Source: Pegea sp. RAD2-039 (Eukaryota; Chordata; Thaliacea; Salpida; Salpidae). From it: a stretch of DNA of 64,000 nucleotides. Made by a program: the position numbers and the translations under genes. The notes beneath the pieces are model-generated. The model was not told the DNA's origin. It saw only the letters and a program-made list of their open reading frames with translations, and did not search any database. Positions 37,644 to 48,426 of the stretch are shown here, in pieces (positions within the stretch are counted from its first letter, which is position 1; each line of letters starts with the position of its first letter). Location: contig JAQGEQ010000290.1 of NCBI GenBank assembly GCA_034620365.1, positions 62,001 through 126,000 on the forward strand. The letters are read 5' to 3'.

Positions 37644-40404
37644 ATGGAAGGTAGAGATAATGATATAGATCCTGTTTTTAAATGGAATCCAAGATTAAGG
37701 CAAACACTTCCTTCTCCAAATATACTGGGTACTATTTATCGTCTTTGTATTTAACTGATTAACCTTTAAAGAGACAATTATGTTGCATTTTTCAGAAAAA
37801 ATGGGGAAAGAGAAATTTAATATAAAGCTACAATTAGGAGTTTTGTAAGTAAACAAAAATATGCTTGTCAATGTTAGCGGGTTTAATCTAAATAAATCCG
37901 TCTTGTTAATAAGTTTATTTCGCAAATTAAAGAATTTATTATAATTCATTTTTTTAACAAATTTATACAGATTTATAACTGACCATATTAAGGAATTATA
38001 TAAAAAATTGACCAAAAAAGTGTATAAGGAAGTGGAAGAAAGTTTTAAAATAGAAGTTTTGAAGAAAAACAAGTTTGTTAAATATGTTTAAAGTTTAAAA
38101 TTAACCCATATATACAAAATTCGGTTATTATGTTACAGAGAGAAAACAGACAAAAAAAAATTTTTTGTTGAAAATCTTCGTAACAAGTATATTAAGGAAG
38201 ACGTGTTAAATAAAAAAGAAACGGAACTAAATTTTGATTGGGTGAACGTAAAAAATCTAGATTCAGATGAAACAGGGCCAACAGAATGTGGTTTTGTAAA
38301 TTTACTACAAAATATTTACTCTTATGTTAACTTATTAATTTATTACAGATTATAGGGTTCGAAGTAGAAGACATAAAACTTGGTATTTTTTTAGATGAAA
38401 AATCTAATAGACAAATAGATTTGTCGATGATATTATACTTTTTAATTGCTTATAAGGACAGCGAAGAATATGTTGAAAATGATTTCTTAATTAACATCAA
38501 ACAGGTTCACAGGAATAAAAAAGTGTTAGAATATTAATTTAATTTTCAAATGAATAAAATAGTTAAGAAATGCGACGTCTCATCCAAAATTGCTCAAAGA
38601 AGGAAAAATAAATTCAATTTTGAAGACTTTGGAAGATTACCCTAACAACTTTAAAATTAAGGACCATAAACTACTATGTGTGAGTTATTGCTTGAAGAAG
38701 GTAAATTAAGTTTCAACAAAATCTTAAAGTAAACAATAAGCAGATATTCAATTGTTGATATTTAAAATTATTTGTCGCATTAGGTTACAGTATTCAAAAA
38801 AATATTGTTAAAAAAACTATTGAATTTACACAAACAGTTGATGAAACACACTGAAGTTACAATATTAGATCAAGATTTAAGACCTTTGTCAGCAGATGAA
38901 GCTACTAAGGTGAAAACCCAATCAGATTAGTTAATTAAAACAAGTAGAAAGAGATCAGCATAACATTGCCTTTTGATTTAGAAATTCAATTTAGAAACAG
39001 AAATAGCTCAGGATCAAGCCGTAAAAATAGTGGAAAAGAAAGAACGACAATATAGTCAAATAGAGGAAGAAGTCGAAATTATAAGTTGGTTTTAACTTTT
39101 AAATTTTAATTTATGACTTCTTTTTCAAGTTTTAATACTTATTAATTTTGATTTTAAAAGGAGAGAAATTTAAAGATCAGGAAAAAGAAATGTTAAAATT
39201 TTTTTTAGCACTCCGGTAAACAACATTTTTTAATCTTTCATTGTTTAGTGTTAAATGAATTTATTTATTTTTTAAACTTTTAAGTTTAGTAGTTAAGTGA
39301 TGGTAAGACAATTTCATTCAATTTTTATCAATTTTTTTACAAAGATTGGTTTCCATGCATGTATCTATTATCTATACTCATGTGCTAAAAAGAATTGAGC
39401 TTAAATTAAGTCAGCCTTTTACAAAAAGCTCAGCTGAAGAAAATACTGAAGTTCAAGCTAAAATTGGGGGAAAAAATTATGACATAAGTTTGATTAGAGT
39501 TTTAATTAGACGAGTATATTTAACTAAATTTGATATGCTTGTTGAAACTGCTAAAAAAGAAGGAGGGATATTGAAGAACGTGTTTTGTCAAGTGAGAGAT
39601 TTCATAAATATTTGTAAAAAGTATAACGAATTTCAAACAAAAAATTAGACATTTGGAAAATATACTTGCCGAAGAAGTCAATTACATCAACAATTATCAA
39701 CTCTCATTGTACTCGAAGCGTCTGAAAATTTTTATAAAAGCTGTGGTTGCTTAGGACGATTACTAAAAGTAAGTTTCAGTAGAATGCTGTGTAGTGGTTT
39801 AAGACAGAAATATTATGTTTTAGTTGCTAAAACCTTATCCAGGCGAAATGATATTTACTTGTTTTCGTAAAGACTTTGTGGCAAGTTTTTTAGATGCAGT
39901 CAGTCAATATTTCACTACAACATTGGATAATACTGGATTTTCAACTAAATTAAAGTACTGTTTTGAAAAGGTAAGACCATTTTTCAAAGATATTTTTAAT
40001 ATATTACTGTAAATAAAAAATGTAAAAATATATATTTTGAAGGTTAAGAGTTTAAACTGTAAAAATATGACAGCAGTGATTTTAAAAGATGCTAAGGAAG
40101 AACCGGTACAGTGTTAGAAAATCAAATTTTATTCTTAACTTTCTATTTACAAAACAATAAGACTTTTATGTTAAAGGGACCTAGCCGGCAAACAGCTGTG
40201 AACCCACCCGCTGGTGTAAATTATGATAAAAATGACAAGAATCTTAAACGCAAATGTCAAGATAATATTTCTGAAGATGAAGTCAAAATTCGAAAAACAT
40301 TGAATGATGAAAGATTTTCAGGAAACATGTTACAAGTACAACATTTAGATGAAGCTAGTTCACATCAAAATAAATTTCAAGATGAAGACAATTTGACAAA
40401 ATAG
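37644..40404 (+). CDS. Unrecognised 587-aa helical protein with HEPN-like RNxxxH
   Basis: Fourteen exons join in phase to 1,764 nt: 37644-37728, 37796-37844, 37971-38072, 38139-38290, 38356-38504, 38563-38700, 38784-38909, 38982-39084, 39161-39215, 39345-39591, 39649-39768, 39824-39970, 40043-40105, 40177-40404. I do not recognise the family. Residues about 150-215 read DLSMILYFLIAYK then IKQLRNATSHPKLLKEG, an Rx4H motif after a hydrophobic helix, as in HEPN domains of the DZIP3 type. This is only suggestive. The rest is Lys/Glu-rich and helical, with a coiled-coil-like stretch at about 270-320. The disordered C-terminus has the basic LKRKCQDNISEDEVKIRK, a possible nuclear signal. Several acceptors end AAAG rather than CAG. 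AATAAA lies at 40414-40419. Confidence 0.7.
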
Positions 40405-40413
40405 CTTGCTAGT

Positions 40414-40419
40414 AATAAA
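40414..40419 (+). terminator. Poly(A) signal of the 587-aa gene
   Basis: AATAAA starting 10 nt after the stop codon at 40402-40404. Confidence 0.65.
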
Positions 40420-41167
40420 GTCACAATTTCTTTGAAATGTATAATTTTCTGGCTCCAAGCTTGTATTATTAACTACTTAAAGGTCCAATCGATAAGGTCC
40501 TAATAACACGTTATCTCTCTGAAGTTTGTTACCAGTTTTCTAAGAATATTAAATTTGTTTGTCTCAATGAAAAATTGCAAATTAAATAAGATAAAACTTT
40601 AATAGATAAGTTATATTTTAAGCTTTTAAACATTTACAGCTACATTTATAGGTTAATTTACCAACTCGCAATTCCTAAACTACAAATAAGCGAAATATTT
40701 ACCAAGTTGATTTTCAGCAACAAGATTGAGACGACTAAACATTACAACTTTCCAAAATAATTAGTCCAACAGTTTAAAGTCATTTAATTTATAAATCTAA
40801 TCATGGCAACTTTTGATATGCAAAACTCAGTTATTTGATTTTAAATTCTCTGGTTACGTCATCATACTATGGGTTTGAAAACCAATGTCCTGTTTGAATA
40901 ACCGAAGATACTCATTTAAACTATCATAAACAAATTGGATAGCAAAACCCTAAAACTTTCTACTGAATTTTGCCACCCTTAATCATTACTACTTGCATTT
41001 ATGTTTTGTACTTCTATACGTGAATCTAATGCTTCAGCAAAATATTGGTCTTAAACATCTGATTATCAGTAATTACGTTTCAGTCAACCATTTGCATTTA
41101 AAATAAAAAAGCTACATTCTTCAGTATAATTATCTGATTTAAAAAATGAAATATACAATTCTATTTT

Positions 41168-44100
41168 TCATGTTTCTATTTCAGCGAAATCGGGAACTGT
41201 AAAAAAACTTAAATTATTAAACAGAAGATTAAATGTAAGATGAAGAAATTAAAGTTTGGTTTCAGAAAGTCTAAAGTAACATCAAAGGGTTCAGACATAT
41301 GCTTGTCTAAATATCATCATCAACAGCCTTGTAGTCTTGTGAAAATTGCTCATCACTTACTTGCAGACAAGATTAGGATCCTACAAACATGATTTCAATT
41401 ATTATAAGATGATTTTTGAACCAATTGTTTCTAGCAAACAGAAGTTTCAGATAATGTATCTAGCATCAATTTATTCAGACATATGCTTGTCATTAAATTC
41501 ATCATAAACATTTTAAACAAATTTTTCTCTTTTTTTAAACTTACTTGAAAACTTCAGCGGCATGAACAAAATCTTCTTTCTGGTTGAAAGATAATAATTC
41601 GGTTAAAATTAGGAGACTAAAAAGTGAGATATTTAGAAAAATCTTTGATGAAGATCATGGAAATCGCTTCGCCTTTGATTGCATAGAAGTTGCTGACATT
41701 TTAACTTATTAATCAAAAACTTTAGTGATTTAAATTGAAAAAATCTAACTAATTTGAGAATGATTTAACAAAGACTTTCGGATCAACTCGTTAGAATGAC
41801 AGCAACCACATATAAAACTCGGCACTTTGTTTTGTAATCATTTCAGACTATGAAAGTTAAAAAAAGAAAGAAAACTTACCAACAAGGAAGCAATCAAGAT
41901 GTAATGAAGGAAACCTGCATAAAACTTAATGTTTAACTTCTTATTGATAATTTGAAAGAATATTTTGTTGTGGTTAAATTGTATTTATTTGCATGATCAT
42001 AAATAGATCAAACAAAAGACCAACAAAAACCAGATTAATTTAGGATTAAAATGACGGAGACTGCACATTGTGCAGTGTAATCTCCTCTTTTAGTTAATCC
42101 CAAACCGGAGAAAAACTTTATATTTCTCTTTATATGTTAAATGATAGAGTTGATGAAAGAAATTGATTTAAGAAAACTTACTTGAATGAACTGATGCTGG
42201 AATGTTTGAGACTACAGACCTCTGTAAATGAAAGAATCAATAAGATGAAAGATCAGTAGAGATTTAATAGAGTTGTATGATCTACTTATTCCCTTGCATT
42301 ACAACAAGAGAAGTACCGAGCAAATCAACTATTAATTTATTCCTGGTTTCTGACCTCACAAACCATTTTTATTTCGGTTTGTGGGCAAAGAACAGGAAAT
42401 TGAAGTTAATTGTGAAAATTACCTGTTACAGAAACTGAAGTAGATTTCTTAGCTGCTAATGTTTCATCTGTAGAAATGAATTGTTTAATAAACACATTTA
42501 ACACTTAAATGTTTGTAATTTAAAATCTTGTTTTTACGACACGGAAGTTTGTCATTCACAAGAAGAATGCAAACACGGAAAATTCGTAAATGTTACTTTT
42601 CCTGTGTTTATAGATCTGTAAATGACAACTAAGCATCACAACAAACAAGCAACAACAGGAATGAACAAAAGTTAAACTCTCACCTCCAACACACCATAAA
42701 CTTTAAATTGATGCAAGTTTTCTTATTTATCTGAAATAATAAATTTAATTTAATAAAATGATTCTATACAAGAGCCGCTATTGAAAAGATGGAGATTTTT
42801 ATTTATAAAAATTATATTAAAATATTTGAAAAAGTTTTTTTTAATTATATTTGCTTTGAATTAGTTCTTCATCGCTATTCATGAAGCGACAAGGGTGGAG
42901 TCAAGCACTTTATTGTCTCTTCAATTAATAATTTCATATTAAACCCCATATAATTTAGGGTTCACATGTTTTTATTGAAGAATTTTTAAACTAAAGTACA
43001 ACAGATTCAATCTTACCTCAAAACATTAAATCTTTAAAATGTCGTTGGCAAGAAACCTGAAAAAGTTTCATTTTTTAGATAACTTCATAAAAATTATATT
43101 AAAATATTTGAAGAAGATTTTTTTAATTATATTTGCTTTGAATTAGTTCTTCATCGCTATTCATGAAGCGATAAGGGTGGAGTCAAGCACTTTACTGTCT
43201 CTTCAATTAATAATTTCATATTAAACCCCATATAATTTAGGGTTCACATGTTTTTATTGAAGAATTTTTATACTAAAGTACAACAGATTCAACCTTACCT
43301 CAAAACATTAAATCTTTAAAATGTCGTTGGCAAGAAACCTGAAAAAGTTCCATTTTTTAGATAACTTTAAATTAGTGATAAAAAAAATTGTAATTTAAAA
43401 TCTTGTTTTTACGACACGGAAGTTTGTCATTCACAAGAAGAATGCAAACACGGAAAATTCGTAAATGTTACTTTTCCTGTGTTTATAGATCTGTAAATGA
43501 CAACTAAGCATCACAACAAACAAGCAACAACAGGAATGACCAAAAATCAAACTCTCACCTCCAAATTTCAAATTGATGCAAATTTTCTTATTTTATCTGA
43601 AACAATCAGTTAAGTTTTAGATTAAGGAACATTATAAATATAAAACTTAATATTTGAAATAATATCAGTTTAATAAAAATGTTCATCAAATCAGTCAGTT
43701 GAACTATGCTATAAATCATCATAAATTTAAATTAAGTAACTATTTAACGGAATAGTTCTTACTTTTTATTAAAGTCTTCATCTAACTGGTACTTCATATA
43801 ACTCCAACAGATCTACCAAGTGATAGAATTAAATAAATTATTGTTGAAGAAATATTTATAAAATACTAAATAAATACTAAAAAGAAACAAACTGTTATAA
43901 CTCATCACAAATAAACTTTAAAAGTCAACTTTATTGATAAAGTTATAATTATTATTCTCCTTTGAATGACCTTGCAAGATATTAAAATGTTGAAGGTAAC
44001 GTTAGAGGAGTTCTAAAAGATGAATTTTATCATAAATTCTGGTTAACACTTTGAAATATAAATTAATGAATAGTAACACTTTTACTTTTTAAATATTAAA

Positions 44101-44404
44101 GATCTACATAAAAAACCATTAATAATAAGATTAAAGAGAAGTTTAAATAAAAAGATTAGATGCATTTTTTTATTTGATAGAATTAGAATTAATATTTAAG
44201 AGGTGTCAATCTAATTTCATAATAAAGCAAAATATATTGTAAGAGTAAATTTTATAACAAAACAGTTTAACTTCAATAGTCATGAAAAAAACTGCCAAGT
44301 ATTCTAAGGTTTCATAAAAATCAAAGCTAATTTATTAATTTATGATTATCATGAAAATTATCCAACAAAATTAACTAATTTTTACCTTCGATAAGAATAG
44401 TCAT
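41168..44404 (-). CDS. Putative 70-aa micro-exon gene
   Basis: Seven very short exons with good splice sites on the minus strand join in one frame: 44386-44404 (19 nt, with ATG), 42423-42467 (45), 42182-42211 (30), 41880-41914 (35), 41545-41579 (35), 41361-41380 (20) and 41168-41196 (29, with TGA). The sum is 213 nt, 71 codons. The product begins MTILIEDETLAAKKSTSVSV, has a hydrophobic middle (SSFLHYILIASLL) and ends in LILSAIPDFAEIET. No family recognised. The ATG is preceded by an acceptor-like ATTATTTTTATAG (20 nt upstream). Consistent phase and total length support coding, but each exon is so short that a spliced non-coding RNA is possible. The first intron (42468-44385) contains the duplicated block described separately. 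Confidence 0.45.
42056..42085. repeat. Short perfect palindrome
   Basis: GGAGACTGCACA, a central T, then TGTGCAGT and, after TGTAA, TCTCC. The 8-bp perfect arms extend by a second 5-bp arm and could form a cruciform or RNA hairpin in an intron of the micro-exon gene. Confidence 0.5.
42511..43605 (-). repeat. Duplicated A-B-B'-A' block with hairpins and cryptic exons
   Basis: Segment A (about 42511-42735) recurs at about 43388-43605, and segment B (about 42820-43085) at about 43090-43375; all copies are in direct orientation and very similar. Each B has an exon-like 40-nt stretch (TTTTTCAG before, GTAAGATTGA-type donor after, minus strand). Each A has another (TTTCAG before, GTGAGAG after). 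These would add stops if spliced into the surrounding 70-aa ORF, so they could be poison or alternative exons. Each A also holds a nested hairpin (42552-42633 and 43430-43506). Confidence 0.75.
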
Positions 44405-44424
44405 CAACAAGAGTTTTTTAAAAT

Positions 44425-44949
44425 CTATAAAAATAATAAATCAAATATAAATGAAATAATCAATTAATAGAAACTTAATTATAATTTTTATCAAGCTTCA
44501 GACAGACAGTTTACATCAACTTAGTCAGAATTACGTCCCTGTCTGGAAGTAGCATCATTAGCCTAGTAGAATTAGTATAAAGAACCAATTGAATATCTAT
44601 CAAATAACCTACATTGTAAGTAAGTTTCATTTACATAGTCCTATATCAGGAAGAGAAAAAGAGTTACCTACACGCCGGTAAAAGTTGTTGAAAAGAATGT
44701 TATATCAACATTTTTCAATAAGTGGATAAGCCGTGTTTCCAAACAAAAAATTTTAATTTTTTTAATTTATAGTGTTTTTATGTAATATAAGTAAAAATAT
44801 CTTGATCACTAAATCGCACTTTACACATTTGGTTATAAATGAATTAAATGGAATTTTTCATAAGAAGGCGACATTTTTATTTATTAATTGTTTGTATTCA
44901 TTTATTTCATTGAGTTAAGTTTATATTAATTTTTGCTGACCAGGATAAG
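44425..44949. other. AT-rich stretch upstream of the micro-exon gene
   Basis: No gene or repeat recognised. Confidence 0.4.
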
Positions 44950-44959
44950 ATATTTTCAA

Positions 44960-45352
44960 ATATTGCAAAAAGATGTTGACACTGGTTGGTGTGGTTAAAG
45001 TAACTTCGGCGAAAAACAGCCATTCTGTGAGCCATGGCAGAAACTACGGAGATCTAGTTGTTGCCCATACAGCAGGATTTAACTCTGTACGACAACAAGG
45101 TATGCTGGCGCCGTAGAAGCTACCAAAAGTATACTGAGTACAGTGACAAACTGCCTACGAGGCTTCAACTTGGGCTTTAAATTTAGAGTTTTGTGACTTC
45201 TAGAAAAGTTGTCATTAAACAAACTTACAGGGCCCTTAAATTCTGGTTTTTATAAAAATTTTATTGTCGCAAATAAGTGTATTCCCTTAAGGCTTGAACC
45301 CGGGAACTTTCTGCGAGTTAGGCGGGTGTGATAACCTCTACACTATGGCAGG
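44960..45352 (-). mobile_element. tRNA-Val-derived SINE-like element
   Basis: On the minus strand 45285-45352 matches a tRNA-Val(AAC): A box TAGTGTAGAGGTTATCA, anticodon-loop region CCTAACTC and B box GGGTTCAAGCC. The acceptor and T stems do not pair and there is no proper 3' end. A 300-bp tail of unusually GC-rich sequence follows on the same strand (to about 44960), as expected for a tRNA-headed SINE. The body resembles no SINE core that I can name. Confidence 0.55.
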
Positions 45353-45359
45353 TATAAGT

Positions 45360-46300
45360 AGTTTGTTTACAAAACTTTAAAAAATGTCTCAAAAATAATA
45401 TTTTGTTACAAACTACTTCAACAGATACCTGCAAACCAATGCTAATTTCGCTATCGGTTTAGATACTAGATTTATATCCAAGAAAATATTCTTTTTAATT
45501 TTAGCTTTTTTAATAAATAGAAAGCTTGCAATTTTACCCAAAGCGGAAGTTAATATGCAACTTTTTTATTTTGTAAAAGATATGAATAAAATGAACTAGT
45601 CTGAAGAATACTACCCGGGAAAAGATGTTACTATAAATAATTACATTGGTATGTCAATAAATTTGTGTTTCAGACTTTTACAACAAAATATTCAGTCCAA
45701 TTGGTAAAAATATAACTAAAAAATGATACAGGCTTTAAAAAAAACTTTCATTTAATGTCAAATGTCTCGTCTGATTAAAAGATTAATATATAATAATATA
45801 ACATTTTGAAACTTTTTAATAAAATAATTATTAGTAAAACAACCCAAAAACAGAAAACTTTAGCAAGTCGGCGGGTATCTCAAAAACCTAATTTTTCGAG
45901 TATTACAAGGTAAAAGTAAAAAATATATTAGTCAACAATATTAACAACTAAAAATTATTTTAGCTTCTGAGTTGCTGCTGACGACAATCATTTACAAAAA
46001 TGCTTCTCGCGTATTATTGATACTATTACTGCTAATGTCAAAAGACTCGGATTTATAAAAAGAAAATCTTTTACAATTTATAGATAAAAAAAAATCAAAA
46101 TTAAATAAAAAATTAATTTATAAAATCCTTTTAGAAATACCTATAAAAGGGGATAAATTTAAAATCATTTATTGAGAGGTTATTTTTCTAAAAAATCTAA
46201 ATTAAAGCAAGTATTTAATACTTATTTATTTTATTACCATAAAAAAGTTTGGTAAATATTATCAAGAACTTCAAAAAACAGACATGATATATTTTCAAAT
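45360..46300. other. AT-rich intergenic stretch
   Basis: No gene recognised between the SINE-like element and the 3' end of the cyclophilin gene. Confidence 0.45.
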
Positions 46301-46302
46301 GG

Positions 46303-46308
46303 TTTATT
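46303..46308 (-). terminator. Poly(A) signal of cyclophilin
   Basis: AATAAA on the minus strand about 110 nt past the stop codon. Confidence 0.55.
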
Positions 46309-46416
46309 ATAATTGATTTTCTACAAGTTTAAACTAGCAATTATAGATATCTTTTAATCCTTACAATATTACAAATCTTGAAAGATTTGTCTAAAAGATG
46401 TAGGAAATCAAAAGCC

Positions 46417-47787
46417 CTAAAGTTCGGTTTTGCGAAGAAAATCTTTTTTGTAGACTTCTGTCCAAGTATTTGAAATCCAAACTTGCCTATAAGGACGATC
46501 ATAAGCATTTGTTTTGATATCATTAATTTGTTTTGCAATTTTATGCCCAAATAAGACTTGTCCAAACACAACATGTTTGCCATCTAACCAAGATGTTCGA
46601 ATCACAGGAACAAAGAATTGAGATGCATTTGTGTTGACACCTTCAAACAATAATTGTACAATTGATTATGTTAACAGCTGGTCCACAAGTGTGGCTCAAA
46701 AGCGAGAATGTCGGCAAAATAGCTTTAAAAACTTTTCAGCCAACAAACTAATAAACAAATTTGTGTGACAAATAAAATGCTTTTAAAGTGTTTGAATTAT
46801 AAGTTAGTGGAAATATGAAACTAGGAAGGAATTTTAGAAATTGATTAAAAAAGCATCAAATAATTCTTTTAATCTGTTTTTCAAATCTGCCGCCAAAACC
46901 CAACAAATGGTTGCTAAAAATGGTTTTGTGGTTCACTGCTAAGTAGCAAAAAATACCTGAATTAGCCATTGATAGACAGAAGGGAAAATGCTTGATGGCG
47001 AAATTTTCATCTCGAAAGTATCGACCATAAATACTCCAACCACCGCTGCCATCATTATTCAAATAATCCCCACCTTCAAAAAAGTTTTCTGATGATCAGT
47101 AAATTGTGATCGAAAAAGGAAAAAAAAGTTTATAAAAGTAACTTCAGTTTCTGAATTTTTTAAAGAAGATTTTATCAAGAATTAATAAATTGGTGATTTA
47201 AGAATTCAAATCAAATTTCAAGATTTGTTGCAGATAATTTTTAAAGAAAAAATCTATTTACTGATTTGTAGAAAGATTTTTTCTGATATTTTACCTTGAA
47301 AAGCAAATCCTTTAACTATTCGATGAATTTTACTTCCTCTATACCCTTCACCAGTTGGACGATTTGGATTTGCTAAAGTAACAAAATTTCGAACAGTTTT
47401 TGGACAATTTCTTCCAAAAAGTCCAAATGTGATATTCCCAATCACTTCATTTCCAAATGTGATCTCAAAAGTAACTTTTGAAGTTATTGTCCGATCGGCT
47501 CGTTCAATTTTAACTTCTCTTCCATTCTAAATAGAAAGTTTTTGGTTATCCTTAAAACAAACTATAAGAACTTTTCTTACTATCATTATTGTATCCGGTA
47601 ACTTTTCATCTTTGTCTTCTTCCTCTTCTGATTCTTCATCTACTTTTTCATCTTTCTTATCATCTACTTTTTCATCTTTCTTATCATCTACATTTTCATC
47701 TATTTTCTCATCTTTTGTTTCATCTTCAGCTCTGGCTAAACCAATTAAAGCAACCAGCAGAAGCAAAACCAACCACTTAGTAGACAT
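46417..47787 (-). CDS. ER cyclophilin (peptidyl-prolyl isomerase, PPIB-like) with KTEL tail
   Basis: Secretory-pathway prolyl isomerase that assists folding. Four exons (47581-47787, 47295-47526, 46957-47073, 46417-46640) give 259 residues in phase. N-terminal signal peptide ([16 protein letters not shown]), then an acidic repeat ([20 protein letters not shown], about residues 22-65) absent from typical PPIB, then the cyclophilin fold. Catalytic residues are present: Arg, Phe and Gln in [14 protein letters not shown], the drug-binding Trp and the His in [29 protein letters not shown] matches the family. The protein ends RKTEL, a KDEL-like retrieval signal (KTEL). Two acceptors end GAAG. An acceptor-like TTTTTTGTGTAG lies 24 nt before the ATG. 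Confidence 0.93.
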
Positions 47788-48426
47788 TTCAATATATTTA
47801 ATCTTTCAAATCTACACAAAAAACTTCTTATTATGGTTAAGACTAGATACAAGCTGCTTGCTCACTGACAACCAATCACTTCAAACTAATTCAATTTTAA
47901 CAAAACTTGTTATTTAATCCAATTTATTTCAACTACCTGACACGTTTGCTTAGAGGCCGTGCTTGTATCTGATTGGTTGTTTCTATTAATCATCAATTAA
48001 TCTGATGATAATGTAACTCATTGAAAAGAAACTGATGGAAATATTTTTGTTCAAAACCGTTCAACAATTAGTTTCAATTGCTTCGTTTTTAGCAGATGAT
48101 TTTGTTCAAGTATCACAACTTGTTTCAAGTACATTGTACTGATAGATATTTTCATTTTGAAACTTATCAGATTTTCTACAATATTTTATAATATTTATTT
48201 TCCTTTTTTTTTCCTATACTTTTACTTCAATCAGTTAACTTTTAGAAAAAGTATTTTATCAATTTTATAATTTATTTTATTTTTGTTTCATTTTTTATCA
48301 ACTTTAAACTGAGATCTACAAACTGGCCAAATAAAAAGCGACTTGGTAATTTTTTAAATTTAATTTTTATCATTTGAAGAACCGATGAAAAAATTCCCTA
48401 AATTTTCGGTAGTAACTGATTGCTGA
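47788..48426. other. Intergenic between PFAS end and cyclophilin start
   Basis: Holds the PFAS 3' UTR and the cyclophilin promoter. AATAAA-type words on the minus strand (near 48268-48273) are candidates for PFAS polyadenylation. A second CCAAT box lies near 47869 on the plus strand. Confidence 0.5.
47958..47976 (-). promoter_or_regulatory. ERSE-like element upstream of ER cyclophilin
   Basis: On the minus strand CCAAT, nine nucleotides, then GCACG. The ER stress response element is CCAAT-N9-CCACG, so this matches at 9 of 10 fixed positions with exact spacing. It is about 170 bp upstream of the start codon of an ER-resident chaperone-type gene. Confidence 0.5.

Noticed and set aside
42820-43375. 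B-segment exon-like stretches as coding exons of the micro-exon gene
   Set aside because: All three frames meet a stop within 40 nt, so they cannot be constitutive coding exons; at most poison or untranslated exons.
45285-45352. Functional tRNA-Val(AAC) gene
   Set aside because: A and B boxes are good, but the acceptor and T stems do not pair, so it is better read as a SINE head or tRNA relic.
47589-47917. Plus-strand Ser/Phe-rich and His/Leu-rich ORFs
   Set aside because: Complement of the acidic repeat in the cyclophilin first exon.
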